Positions 36,205 through 44,903 of a stretch of DNA of 64,000 nt are shown piece by piece (positions within the stretch are counted from its first letter, which is position 1; each line of letters begins with the position of its first letter). The DNA is taken from NCBI RefSeq assembly GCF_012524165.2, contig NZ_JABACJ020000002.1:248001-312000 (forward strand), given 5' to 3'. Below the pieces are notes generated by a model. That model ran no database searches. It had not been told where the DNA came from and worked only from the letters and a program-made list of their open reading frames with translations. The position numbers and the translations under genes were made by a program. Source of the DNA: Faecalicatena faecalis. GTDB lineage: Bacteria; Bacillota; Clostridia; Lachnospirales; Lachnospiraceae.

Positions 36205-36639
36205 ATGAAAATTCAAAAAACAAAATTACTTCTGCTGGCTGCCCTCGTCTGGATTGCTGCAGGCTTTAACATCTTACGCATCGGAGTCCTCTCCTACCAG
36301 AATTATACGACCGCCCTAAATCTCATGATCTCCGCCGTCGTCTTTTTAATCTTCTGGTTCATGGTTTTTGGAAAGCTCGTAAAAAAACATACCCACAGAA
36401 TTATCCATTATAAAGAGGAAAGACAATTCTTCCTAAAATTCTTTGATGTAAAATCCTTCTGCATCATGGCGTTTATGATGACCTTTGGAATTGGCCTTAG
36501 GGTCTCCGGCATCTGTCCTGATGTATTTATCGCAGTATTCTATTCAGGGCTGGGAGCAGCACTTACATTAGCAGGAATCCTATTTGGATACCATTATCTG
36601 ACACAGCTCAAAAAAACAGCAACAGAATCTCCTTCCTAG
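36205..36639 (+). CDS. small membrane protein of unknown function, TetR-linked
   Basis: A 144-residue protein with four predicted membrane helices: about 8-28 (LLLLAALVWIAAGFNIL), 37-57 (ALNLMISAVVFLIFWFMVF), 85-105 (FCIMAFMMTFGIGLRVSG) and 107-130 (FIAVFYSGLGAALTLAGILFGY), with a histidine- and lysine-rich loop (VKKHTHRIIHYKEERQF) between the second and third. I do not recognise the family. AAGGAGG lies eight bases before the ATG. A TetR operator overlaps its promoter region, so it is probably derepressed together with the TetR gene, as small resistance or tolerance proteins are. Confidence 0.8.
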   Translation: MKIQKTKLLLLAALVWIAAGFNILRIGVLSYQNYTTALNLMISAVVFLIFWFMVFGKLVKKHTHRIIHYKEERQFFLKFFDVKSFCIMAFMMTFGIGLRVSGICPDVFIAVFYSGLGAALTLAGILFGYHYLTQLKKTATESPS

Positions 36640-36766
36640 GATTCAGGAATATCCTTAAAGAGCACTTCTGACAAATGCCTGACTTTCAACGGCTTTGTCA
36701 CGTGCTCATTCATTCCCGCCTGTCTCTTACGGTAAGCATCATTCACAAATGCATTGGTAGTCAGCA
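36636..36766 (-). pseudogene. remnant of a response-regulator receiver domain
   Basis: Minus-strand translation gives MLTTNAFVNDAYRKRQAGMN then EHVTKPLKVRHLSEVLFKDI and a stop at 36636-36638. This is the last third of a hybrid-kinase receiver (compare AMTANAFAEDVKNCLDAGMN in the kinase at 48585-52019). It has no start, and begins one base past the stop of the diguanylate cyclase gene. Confidence 0.7.
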
Positions 36767-38071
36767 TTATAATTTATGCGTATCCAATTTTTCATGATAT
36801 TTCCTTTTATTGATTCTTTTACATTTATACATCTCCGCATCCGCCAGCTTTATGATCTCCTCGATCGTCTGTACTAAAGACCAGTCTTTTATCTCGACCA
36901 GACCATAACTAAAACTTCTTGGATAGTCCTTATCATTCTCTGAAATAAACTCATGCAAAAGACCATCCAGCTTCTTTTTTACGGACTCTCTGTGACTGTT
37001 CGGAAGTATGATACAGAACTCATCCCCACCGATCCGTGCGAAAACATCTGTATTGCGGAACGCCTTCTGTATCAGGGAAACAAAACTACGGATATAATTA
37101 TCTCCCTCGGTATGTCCGTAACGGTCATTTACAAATTTCAAGCCGTCCAGATCCAGATAACAAAGGGTCACATTGATATTCCCCTGCTGGAGCATCTCCA
37201 TGTATTCTTCAAAATATAATCGATTGCGTATTCCTGTCCCAGTATCATAATATGCTTTACTGGTCAACCGTTCAGCCGCTGCTTTCTCCTCTGTAATGTC
37301 TGCTACGATATGGGCATAAGCATTACATCCACGCCATTCTATCTGGAATGTTGTAATGCGAAAGACCCCCTGCTCCTCGTCTCCCATCTCCCATACCTTG
37401 TACTGCTCGCTGTCCTGCCAGTTCAGGATATCATTCAGGAAACGGAGCCGTTCCGTACATTTCTCACAGAACTTAGGATTCATCTCAGGTTCTCTGCCAC
37501 ACGCTTCCGACCCGCCTGTAATAATCGTTTTCTCATCCCTACTCTTATTGCAATATACGATTTCTCTGCTCTGTTCATCCACGACCAGTATCCATTCATT
37601 CCTCTTTCGTGTCATCTCTACCAGAAGCTCATTATAACTTTCGATGACTTCTGCTCTTTTCTTGACTTTTTGCGCTTCTTCTTTCAAAAGAGTCTCACGC
37701 TCTCTTAACTGATCGGTCATCGTATTAAATGCCTCTGAAAATTCCCCCAGATAGGACACGTGCTGTGAATAATCTCCGGCAGCCACCTGTTTTGCCTGCC
37801 AAGTAAGATGATTCAGATTCGCATGCAAATTCTTTAAATTCGTGCACAGCATATTCTCCCTGGCAGGATACACACCAGACAGATTCCCCCTGGAAAGATC
37901 TGCTGAATAAGCAAGCATCTCCTCCACTGCATGCTGCAGATAGGAAAGACCCTTGCCAAGCTTCTGATATGGCTCATCCAGTTCTTCTATATTCAATTCT
38001 TTCACTTGGGAATCATAGAGTATACTTTTTAAATATTCAAAAAGCATCTCACAGTTTTCTTTTTCCATCAT
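36767..38071 (-). CDS. diguanylate cyclase with PAS domain (soluble)
   Basis: A soluble protein of about 434 residues. It begins with a helical, HAMP-like region (LNHLTWQAKQVAAGDYSQHVSYLGEFSEAFNTM), then a PAS domain with an inserted CxxC (NEWILVVDEQSREIVYCNKS ... FCEKC), then a GGDEF domain with an intact active site (LDLDGLKFVNDRYGHTEGD, FARIGGDEF), which makes c-di-GMP from two GTP. No RxxD inhibitory site precedes GGDEF in an obvious form (FRNTDVFARIGGDEF has RNTD, which could serve). The ATG at 38071 is chosen; a GTG at 38080 overlaps the V4R stop. It is coupled to the V4R gene, the probable sensor of the pair. Confidence 0.88.
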   Translation of the reverse strand: MMEKENCEMLFEYLKSILYDSQVKELNIEELDEPYQKLGKGLSYLQHAVEEMLAYSADLSRGNLSGVYPARENMLCTNLKNLHANLNHLTWQAKQVAAGDYSQHVSYLGEFSEAFNTMTDQLRERETLLKEEAQKVKKRAEVIESYNELLVEMTRKRNEWILVVDEQSREIVYCNKSRDEKTIITGGSEACGREPEMNPKFCEKCTERLRFLNDILNWQDSEQYKVWEMGDEEQGVFRITTFQIEWRGCNAYAHIVADITEEKAAAERLTSKAYYDTGTGIRNRLYFEEYMEMLQQGNINVTLCYLDLDGLKFVNDRYGHTEGDNYIRSFVSLIQKAFRNTDVFARIGGDEFCIILPNSHRESVKKKLDGLLHEFISENDKDYPRSFSYGLVEIKDWSLVQTIEEIIKLADAEMYKCKRINKRKYHEKLDTHKL

Positions 38072-38079
38072 AATATCCA

Positions 38080-38616
38080 CTACTCCACAGGGGCTACCCG
38101 GAATCTACATACTCTGTCTCCCGTTGCCCAACAGTCGACTTCCTCTGCCATATATTCTTTTTTCATATAGGTTGACATAATTCCTGAAATAAATCCTTCA
38201 TCATAATTGCATACAGTCTCACCAAGAAGGGGCAGTCCTGAACAATCCACGTCCTCGGCAACTGTAAGGATAAGGACTCCGGTCTTCTCCTCAAAGCTCT
38301 CGACTCTGAGTACCCCGATCTTCAGTTCCTCCATACGTGCCTGCAAGTCTGCAATAAAGCGATTGATCGGCATGGTAATATCTAACTGCTTCTTTGCGAA
38401 ATAAACACCCGCTTTGTATCCGGCACTCCTGAAAATGCGGATCTGCATCTCTTCTCCGAACTCTTCTGTCAGTTGTTCCCTCATGGAGTACTCCATTAAA
38501 CGGTAGACAATAACGGGCAGTTCATCTCCCAGATTCCCTCTGTCACCTGGATTATAATTCATATATTCAGCCAAACTCAGCTTTTTTTTATTCTCAAGAA
38601 ATACATTCTCTGCCAT
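38080..38616 (-). CDS. V4R-domain sensor protein
   Basis: A 178-residue cytoplasmic protein. The C-terminal half matches the V4R (4-vinyl reductase) small-molecule-binding domain: GYKAGVYFAKKQLD, LRVESFEEKTGVLILTVAEDVDCSGLP, NYDEGFISGIMSTYM and the closing CWATGDRVCRF with its two cysteines. V4R domains bind hydrocarbons or act in metal-linked sensing. The ATG at 38616 has GGAGG nine bases upstream. Its stop adjoins the start of the diguanylate cyclase, so the two are made together and the V4R protein is likely the input module. Confidence 0.82.
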   Translation of the reverse strand: MAENVFLENKKKLSLAEYMNYNPGDRGNLGDELPVIVYRLMEYSMREQLTEEFGEEMQIRIFRSAGYKAGVYFAKKQLDITMPINRFIADLQARMEELKIGVLRVESFEEKTGVLILTVAEDVDCSGLPLLGETVCNYDEGFISGIMSTYMKKEYMAEEVDCWATGDRVCRFRVAPVE

Positions 38617-38652
38617 CACATACGTCCTCCTTCTCAAACGCAGCAAATCAGA

Positions 38653-38684
38653 CCGCAGGGCCTCTAGTATACAATACCCTGCGG
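38653..38684. promoter_or_regulatory. 8-bp inverted repeat upstream of the V4R gene
   Basis: CCGCAGGG (38653-38660) pairs with CCCTGCGG (38677-38684), about 37 bases before the V4R start, in its probable leader. It could be an operator or attenuator. Confidence 0.4.
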
Positions 38685-38803
38685 ATATACTTGTAGATTA
38701 TTATATCACGAATCCTTGTCCTGTGGAAGTCTCGTGTGACTGTTATTCTGTTTTTGACATTTTTCGCAGATTTTCCACCTCAATTACAGTCCTATAAAAT
38801 CTT

Positions 38804-38849
38804 CTGTCCGGGCAGAGTTTCCGACATACAAGAACCTCCACCCGGACAG
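38804..38849 (-). terminator. hairpin after guaB
   Basis: CTGTCCGGG (38804-38812) pairs with CCCGGACAG (38841-38849); on the minus strand AAGATTTTAT follows. A small palindrome TGCCAAATTGGCA lies between it and the stop. Confidence 0.5.
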
Positions 38850-38884
38850 ATCCGGTTATGCCAAATTGGCACAATTATTCTTTT

Positions 38885-40378
38885 TTAACGCTTATCACGC
38901 AGCATAACATCGTGCGCACCACCCTCTACGATACTCGTAGAAGACACCAGTGTAATCTTAGCCTTTTCCTGTAATTCTGGAATGGTAAGTGCACCGCAGT
39001 TGCACATGGTCGAACGTACCTTGCTCAGAGTCAGGCTGACATTATCCTTGAGACTGCCAGCATATGGCACAAAAGAATCAACACCTTCCTCGAATGAGAG
39101 CTTCTTGTCACCGCCCATATCATATCTCTGCCAGTTCCTTGCCCTTGCGCTTCCTTCTCCCCAATATTCCTTCATATAACTGCCGTTGATATTCACCCTT
39201 TTTGTCGGGCTTTCATCAAATCTTGCAAAATATCTCCCGAGCATGATAAAATCTGCTCCCATAGCTAAAGCCAATGTAATGTGGTAGTCATGTACAATAC
39301 CGCCGTCTGAACAGATCGGTACATAGATCCCGGTCTCTTTATAATACTCATCACGAGCCTTTGCCACCTCGATCAGGGCTGTGGCCTGTCCTCTTCCGAT
39401 TCCCTTCTGTTCACGGGTAATACAGATAGCGCCTCCGCCGATTCCGACCTTTACAAAATCAGCACCGGCTTCTGCGAGAAAACGGAACCCTTCCGCATCA
39501 ACCACATTTCCTGCACCGACCTTTACACTGTCCCCATAATTCTCTCTGATATAGTCGATGGTCAACTTCTGCCACTCTGAAAATCCCTCTGAGCTGTCGA
39601 TGCAGAGCGCATCTGCACCTGCTTCCACTAAAGCTGGTACTCTCTGTGCATAATCTCTTGTATTGATACCAGCTCCGACCATATACCGCTTGGATCCGTC
39701 AATCAGCTCATTCTCATTCTTCTTGTGAGTGTCATAATCCTTACGGAAAACCAGATATACTAATTCCTGGTTTTTATTGACCAGAGGCAGGCAGTTAATC
39801 TTATGCTCCCAAATAATATCATTGGCTTCTTTTAAGGTCGTGTCCTCATCTGCATACACAAGGTTCTCAAGCTTTGTCATGAACTCCTTCACCTTTGTGT
39901 CCGGCTCCATCCGGCTCACCCGATAATCCTTATTGGTGACGATTCCCAACAGTTTCCCATTGGGACTGCCATCCTCCGTCACTGCAATCGTAGAGTGGCT
40001 TGTCCGTTCCGTCAGTTCCAGAACATCCTGAAGCGTCATCTCCGGCGAAATATTCGAATCACTCACTACAAAACCTGCGCGGTAATGCTTTACTTTTCGT
40101 ACCATCTCAGCCTGCTCTTCAATCGGCTGGGAACCATAGATGAAAGACAGTCCACCCTCCTGGGCCAAAGCAATCGCCAGCCGGTCATCTGATACGGACT
40201 GCATGATTGCGGATACCATCGGGATATTGATGGAAATCTCAGGCTCCTTCCCTTTTTCAAACTTCACCAAAGGCGTTTTCAGGCTTACGGATGAGGGAAT
40301 ACACTGCGCGGATGAATATCCCGGAATCAAAAGATATTCACTAAAAGTCCTGGATGGTTCTTCAAAATAAAATGCCAT
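38885..40378 (-). CDS. guaB: IMP dehydrogenase
   Basis: A 497-residue enzyme that oxidises IMP to XMP, the committed step to GMP. Barrel motifs [24 protein letters not shown], two CBS domains (about 95-215, [20 protein letters not shown] and [23 protein letters not shown]), [44 protein letters not shown], then the catalytic loop [18 protein letters not shown] with the nucleophilic cysteine, [26 protein letters not shown] and the flap region. It is the [13 protein letters not shown] variant rather than the more common GxGSICTTR. AGGAGG lies six bases before the ATG at 40378. Apparently monocistronic. Confidence 0.94.
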   Translation of the reverse strand: MAFYFEEPSRTFSEYLLIPGYSSAQCIPSSVSLKTPLVKFEKGKEPEISINIPMVSAIMQSVSDDRLAIALAQEGGLSFIYGSQPIEEQAEMVRKVKHYRAGFVVSDSNISPEMTLQDVLELTERTSHSTIAVTEDGSPNGKLLGIVTNKDYRVSRMEPDTKVKEFMTKLENLVYADEDTTLKEANDIIWEHKINCLPLVNKNQELVYLVFRKDYDTHKKNENELIDGSKRYMVGAGINTRDYAQRVPALVEAGADALCIDSSEGFSEWQKLTIDYIRENYGDSVKVGAGNVVDAEGFRFLAEAGADFVKVGIGGGAICITREQKGIGRGQATALIEVAKARDEYYKETGIYVPICSDGGIVHDYHITLALAMGADFIMLGRYFARFDESPTKRVNINGSYMKEYWGEGSARARNWQRYDMGGDKKLSFEEGVDSFVPYAGSLKDNVSLTLSKVRSTMCNCGALTIPELQEKAKITLVSSTSIVEGGAHDVMLRDKR

Positions 40379-40495
40379 GGTATGCCTCCTAATTTTCATT
40401 ATTTTATTCATCATACCACAAATAGCAGTTTCATGAAAGCCCTCACCCATCTTTGTCCGCTGCTTTTTATTTGGCTGCTTTATTGGACTTTCTTT

Positions 40496-41725
40496 TTATT
40501 TAGCTGTCTTTGCTTCTTTCTTTGACTCAAGTCTGCTGATGATAATAGAGCATGCTGCATCTCCGGTAATATTAACAGTCGTTCTTCCCATATCAAAGAT
40601 TCTGTCCACACCTGCTACCAGTGCGATTCCTTCCACAGGAAGCCCGACGCTTTGAAGCACCATCGCCAGCATTACCATACCTGCTCCCGGAACACCTGCC
40701 GTTCCAATGGAAGCCAGTGTTGCAGTCAGAACGATCGTCACCATCTGTCCCAAGGTCAGATCCACTCCATAGCAAGTCGCGATAAAAATAGCACATACGC
40801 CCTGATAGATTGCTGTACCATCCATATTAATGGTAGCACCGAGGGGAAGAACAAAGCTTGCCACATCTCTTCTTGCCCCCAGCTTTTCTGCACATTCCAG
40901 GTTCAAAGGAAGCGTTCCTACGGATGACGCACTGGAAAATGCCATGATCATGGCTGGTGCCATCCCCTTAAAGAATTGAATCGGGCTGACTCCTCCCATC
41001 GTCTTTACTGTCGTTGAGTAGACTACGACTGCATGGATGATGTAGGCAATGTAAGCTGCCAGGAGCACCATCGCCAATGAGCCCAGAATCTCCGGTCCAT
41101 TCACAGCCACGACCGGGATGATCAGGCAGAATACACCATATGGAGAAAGCTTTAAGATCATGGACATAACTGCCATGCTGACCTCTGCCAGACTGTTGAT
41201 TCCTTTCGCCAGAGGTTTTCCCTTCTCCCCTGCAACGATAATGCCAAATCCAAAGAATAATGCGATTACGATGACCTGGAGCATTGTCGCATCCACCATC
41301 GGCTGGATGAAATTAGATGGGAAGATGCCCACCAAAGTGTCCATAAAGCTGACAGAGGCCGATGCCTCGTACTCCAATCCGCTTGTTTGAAGCACATGAA
41401 AGCTTCCTTTGAAAATATTTGCCAAAATCAATCCGATCACAACTGCAAATGCCGTCGTACACATATAGTACACAACTGTTTTCCATCCAATCGAACCCAC
41501 CTTCTTAATGTCACTCATCGAAATGACACCTGATATAATAGAAGTCAAAACGATTGGTACGACAATAAACTTCAGCAGGTTCAGGAAGATTGTTCCGAAG
41601 GGCTTGATATAATTTTCTGCCCACTCTGCCTTACCAGTGAACATAAAAATAAGTCCAACGATGATTCCAAGAGCCAGACCAATAAAGATCTGCATTGCCA
41701 GTGACATTCTCTTTTGTTTCTGCAT
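40496..41725 (-). CDS. dicarboxylate/amino-acid:cation symporter (DAACS family)
   Basis: A 409-residue membrane carrier related to GltP, DctA and SstT that brings glutamate, aspartate, serine or C4-dicarboxylates in with Na+ or H+. About eight helices plus the two re-entrant hairpins: MIMAFSSASSVGTLPLN (serine-rich HP1 tip), FVLPLGATINMDGTAIYQGV (NMDGT motif) and IGTAGVPGAGMVMLAM (HP2), then DRIFDMGRTTVNITGDAAC. The ATG at 41725 has TTGGAGGA nine bases upstream. A 20-bp tandem repeat lies about 90 bases upstream. The substrate is not settled by sequence alone. Confidence 0.92.
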   Translation of the reverse strand: MQKQKRMSLAMQIFIGLALGIIVGLIFMFTGKAEWAENYIKPFGTIFLNLLKFIVVPIVLTSIISGVISMSDIKKVGSIGWKTVVYYMCTTAFAVVIGLILANIFKGSFHVLQTSGLEYEASASVSFMDTLVGIFPSNFIQPMVDATMLQVIVIALFFGFGIIVAGEKGKPLAKGINSLAEVSMAVMSMILKLSPYGVFCLIIPVVAVNGPEILGSLAMVLLAAYIAYIIHAVVVYSTTVKTMGGVSPIQFFKGMAPAMIMAFSSASSVGTLPLNLECAEKLGARRDVASFVLPLGATINMDGTAIYQGVCAIFIATCYGVDLTLGQMVTIVLTATLASIGTAGVPGAGMVMLAMVLQSVGLPVEGIALVAGVDRIFDMGRTTVNITGDAACSIIISRLESKKEAKTAK

Positions 41726-41810
41726 AATTCCGTCCTCCAAATTTATATATATTTTATATACAAATTATAAAATATATATAATTATAATGCAATCTTTATT
41801 TTATCTTTTA

Positions 41811-41850
41811 TTTTGTTAGATAATTCACAGCTTTGTTAGACAATTCACAA
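41811..41850. repeat. 20-bp tandem direct repeat upstream of the symporter gene
   Basis: TTTGTTAGA-Y-AATTCACA occurs twice with an exact 20-base period, 86-125 bases before the symporter start. It looks like a double regulator site with two-turn spacing. The DNA between it and the gene is extremely AT-rich. Confidence 0.5.
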
Positions 41851-41862
41851 ACAAACAATGAT

Positions 41863-41917
41863 AAAAAAGAAGAAGATGCAAGACAGCCAGCGTTTATGTG
41901 CTTATCCTGCATCTTCT
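41863..41917 (-). terminator. terminator of the B12-sensor/EAL operon
   Basis: AGAAGATGCA (41871-41880) pairs with TGCATCTTCT (41908-41917); on the minus strand TCTTTTTTATC follows. It lies about 75 bases past the EAL gene stop. Confidence 0.7.
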
Positions 41918-41989
41918 ATGTTTGTTTATATGAGAATATCTCTGTTGAACCGAATCTCTTGAGGATATTTCACCGTTCCCTTGATTCGG

Positions 41990-43759
41990 CTAAAACTCTT
42001 CACTGGGCACTGGCCTACCGAACAGATATCCTTGTGCATACCTACAGCCCATTGTTTTCAATAAATCCGCCTGATCCGCTCTCTCCACACCTTCCGCAAT
42101 CACCAGAACCTTGAACTCATTTGCCAGATTGATCACAAACTGCATGATCTGCTCTCTCTGCTTTGTATTCTCCCCCTGCCGCAGGAATTCCAGATCCATT
42201 TTTAAGACATCCACTGGAAGCTCTGACAGAGTATTCAGGGACGAATAACCTTTCCCGAAATCATCCATCTCAATGATGAATCCCAGCTTCCTTAATCTCA
42301 TAATGACCTCTCTCATCTGCTGTGAATTTTTCACATATGCAGATTCTGTAATCTCAAGATGCAGTTCTTCTGGCTGTATTCTATATTTTTGAATCATATC
42401 TGAAAGATTCTGTATCATATCTTCGTGGTAAATATCCCGCCTGGATACATTCACCGAAAGCGGAATGCACTCCCTCTTTTCATCCTTCCATTTTCGAAGC
42501 AGTGCACAGGCTTTTTCCCATACCAGAAGGTCCATGGAATATATAAAACCGTTATTTTCAAAGATGGGGATGAAATCCCCCGGTGAGATCAATCCAAATT
42601 CAGGGTGAATCCACCGCACTAATACCTCTGCACCGATCAACTTTCCTGTAGCAATCTCTACTTTCGGCTGCAGATATATTTGAAAATCCCCTCGTTTGAG
42701 AGAATCTTCCATCGTGTTCAAAATCCTCTGTTCAAAAAGCAGCCTCTCGCGAAGAGATTCGTTGTAAAACGCGATACTGCTGCCGAATACCCCCTTGATG
42801 CTCTCTGAAGCAAGATAAGCCCGGTCACACATCCCTGGGACAGGCAATGTCCGGTCATCCATCTGATAAATCCCAATCTTTACCTCCAACCGCATAGACA
42901 GCGGATAATTCTCAAGCAGATTCTCAATATTACAACGCAGATTTTCATGCATCCCCTCATCCCGCGGTACCAGTGCGAAGAACATATCGGCCCTGGCCCT
43001 TGTGAACAGAGATGGTTCCTTCGTCTGGCTGCCTTGCAGGCACAACGCCAGATCAGTCAAAAGTCTGTTGCCCGCCGCGCGCCCGAAGACATCATTCACA
43101 ATTTTGAACCGTTCCACATCCATCGCTATGACATCGAACTCCATCTCCGGTTCGGCCTTTAAAAGCGCCTCCGCCCTATCATAAAACACGTTCTCCATAT
43201 ATAGATTTGTTAGCGGATCACGCTCCAGAATCTCAATGGTATACTTTGCCTCTCGTGCTTCCTCCAGTATTCGTTTCAGCTCCGCGTTCGTCTTAGCAAG
43301 TGTTCTCTGATAATTGATCAATTGATTATTCATCCTTTGTATCTCATAATACCCCTGCCCATATTCCTTCGGTTCGGCAAATTCTGGTTCCTCATATAAT
43401 GCAATGCACTGCTCTATCCATTTGACAGAGCGCACAGGATTGTCCTGTGTACTATAGATCAGGCACAGCAGATGATTCTGGCTTTTCTTAAGTGTCATAG
43501 CCGCCATCTGAATTCCCGCCCTATTCTGCACCGCACAGGCAGGTCCTGTCAAAAGCTCCTCCTGCTTAAGCTCCATATAATCTGAGACAGTCCGCTGCCC
43601 TGACTTCTCCAGAAGCCGTCCAAATCTTGCGGCATCCTCAAACACACTTCCCACATTCATCCCTTTTCTAAGGAAGTCCTCTGGTACGCTGTGAATGATC
43701 CTTTCTACATTCCCTCTCATATCACAAAAAGCAATAAATCCAATCATCATAGTTTTCAC
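41990..43759 (-). CDS. c-di-GMP phosphodiesterase, degenerate GGDEF plus EAL
   Basis: A soluble protein of about 589 residues. The N-terminal 150 residues are an unassigned sensor-like region, followed by a helix (about 135-175), a GGDEF domain and an EAL domain. The GGDEF site reads RARADMF, so it cannot make c-di-GMP and may bind GTP as a regulator. The EAL domain keeps its metal and catalytic residues: GAEVLVRW (EVL form), NVSRRD, LEITES, MDDFGKGYSSL, VLKMD, AEGVE and QGYLFGRP, so hydrolysis of c-di-GMP is expected. A GTG start at 43759 overlaps the stop of the B12-sensor gene by four bases (GTGA); ATG codons at 43750 and 43747 are alternatives. The preceding B12 protein is its likely controller. 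Confidence 0.88.
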   Translation of the reverse strand: MKTMMIGFIAFCDMRGNVERIIHSVPEDFLRKGMNVGSVFEDAARFGRLLEKSGQRTVSDYMELKQEELLTGPACAVQNRAGIQMAAMTLKKSQNHLLCLIYSTQDNPVRSVKWIEQCIALYEEPEFAEPKEYGQGYYEIQRMNNQLINYQRTLAKTNAELKRILEEAREAKYTIEILERDPLTNLYMENVFYDRAEALLKAEPEMEFDVIAMDVERFKIVNDVFGRAAGNRLLTDLALCLQGSQTKEPSLFTRARADMFFALVPRDEGMHENLRCNIENLLENYPLSMRLEVKIGIYQMDDRTLPVPGMCDRAYLASESIKGVFGSSIAFYNESLRERLLFEQRILNTMEDSLKRGDFQIYLQPKVEIATGKLIGAEVLVRWIHPEFGLISPGDFIPIFENNGFIYSMDLLVWEKACALLRKWKDEKRECIPLSVNVSRRDIYHEDMIQNLSDMIQKYRIQPEELHLEITESAYVKNSQQMREVIMRLRKLGFIIEMDDFGKGYSSLNTLSELPVDVLKMDLEFLRQGENTKQREQIMQFVINLANEFKVLVIAEGVERADQADLLKTMGCRYAQGYLFGRPVPSEEF

Positions 43760-44817
43760 AATGTATGTTCTGCCCACTCCACAAGTGCTCTTGCATCACA
43801 GGTATATACATCTACACTCCAGTTCTTCCAGATTTCATTTGTACTTTGAAAGGCATTTCCTCCGACTGCTATCTTAATCTGAGGATACTGTCTGTGAATC
43901 TCTTCTGCCATCTCTTTACAAGCAATCAAATGCTGCGGCATGGTGACCGAAAGCGCCACAAGATAAGGAGCATGCTCCTTAAGTGCTGCCAAAAGCGCAT
44001 CCATCGGGACTGCCGCTCCCAGATAGATGCTGTCCCAGCCTCTGTACTCAAACAGATCTGCTATCATACGTGCACCCAGCTCATGCAGCTCACTTCCCGC
44101 ACAAGCCACCAGCACCTTTTTCGAAACCCGTTCCTTCTGCCCGAACACAATTGGATACATCTGGGAAATTGCAAGCTGTGTCACTGATGTACAATAATGC
44201 TCCGTATCCACTGTGATCAGATGCTGATGCCATAGTTCTCCGACCTGGCGCATCGCCTCCGCCACAATATCTACGTATACGTTAGACAGCGGAATCCCTA
44301 CGTTCACACATTCCAGAAGAAAAGACACGGCACCCTTTGTATCTGATTTCATTAAAAACGCCAGATATTGTTCTGCCTTCTCCTTATATTCTGAATGTGC
44401 CTGTTTGATGCCGCATTTTTCTGCACGATATTCTTCTGCCAGTGCACGACCTGCACATGTAAGCAGCCTGTCCAGTTTTTGGCACTCTGCATCGGACATG
44501 ATTAATACCATAGCATCATGTATACTTTGAAAATGTTCTGTCAACATCCCATACATCTGTTCCTTGGTCTTATCTGGTTTGAGCGGACGAAGCAGGTGAT
44601 AGACCCATCTTGCATACTCTTCAAAAATCTTTGGTTCTTCCAAGACATACGCTGTATAAAGGAAGGTAATACAGAACCGGACTCCCTGATATATATTCTC
44701 CTTATCCACAGCCGTGATTATCCTGTCTTTGTAAAAATCTAACTGTAACTGTCTTCCAAAAACTTCACTGTACAGCCTCTGGAACTTTGGATTATCCTCT
44801 ATCATTAATAAGCTCAT
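43756..44817 (-). CDS. cobalamin-binding sensor with CarH-type Wx9EH signature
   Basis: A 353-residue soluble protein. Residues 1-140 are a helical domain I do not recognise; 145-225 form the four-helix cap seen in methionine synthase and CarH; 233-350 form a Rossmann B12-binding domain. The B12 motif is textbook: E243-x-H245-x-x-G248, 41 residues, S290-V-T292, 26 residues, G319-G320. The cap has W196 then nine residues then E206-H207, the Wx9EH pattern that marks CarH-family photoreceptors, where the tryptophan and EH pair shield adenosylcobalamin. There is no DNA-binding domain, so output must be through a partner. The ATG at 44817 has GGGAG seven bases upstream; the longer frame to 44919 overlaps the previous gene. 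Its stop overlaps the EAL gene start. Confidence 0.88.
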   Translation of the reverse strand: MSLLMIEDNPKFQRLYSEVFGRQLQLDFYKDRIITAVDKENIYQGVRFCITFLYTAYVLEEPKIFEEYARWVYHLLRPLKPDKTKEQMYGMLTEHFQSIHDAMVLIMSDAECQKLDRLLTCAGRALAEEYRAEKCGIKQAHSEYKEKAEQYLAFLMKSDTKGAVSFLLECVNVGIPLSNVYVDIVAEAMRQVGELWHQHLITVDTEHYCTSVTQLAISQMYPIVFGQKERVSKKVLVACAGSELHELGARMIADLFEYRGWDSIYLGAAVPMDALLAALKEHAPYLVALSVTMPQHLIACKEMAEEIHRQYPQIKIAVGGNAFQSTNEIWKNWSVDVYTCDARALVEWAEHTL

Positions 44818-44903
44818 CACGTATCTCCCTTGTCCTGACGTCCTTAACATCCTTATTCTACCATATAAATCAGAAAAGAACATAAGATTTTCACCTATAT
44901 CTG

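Noticed and set aside
41990..43759. Active diguanylate cyclase activity of the GGDEF-EAL protein
   Set aside because: The GGDEF site reads RARADMF and lacks the catalytic glycine-glycine-aspartate/glutamate residues.
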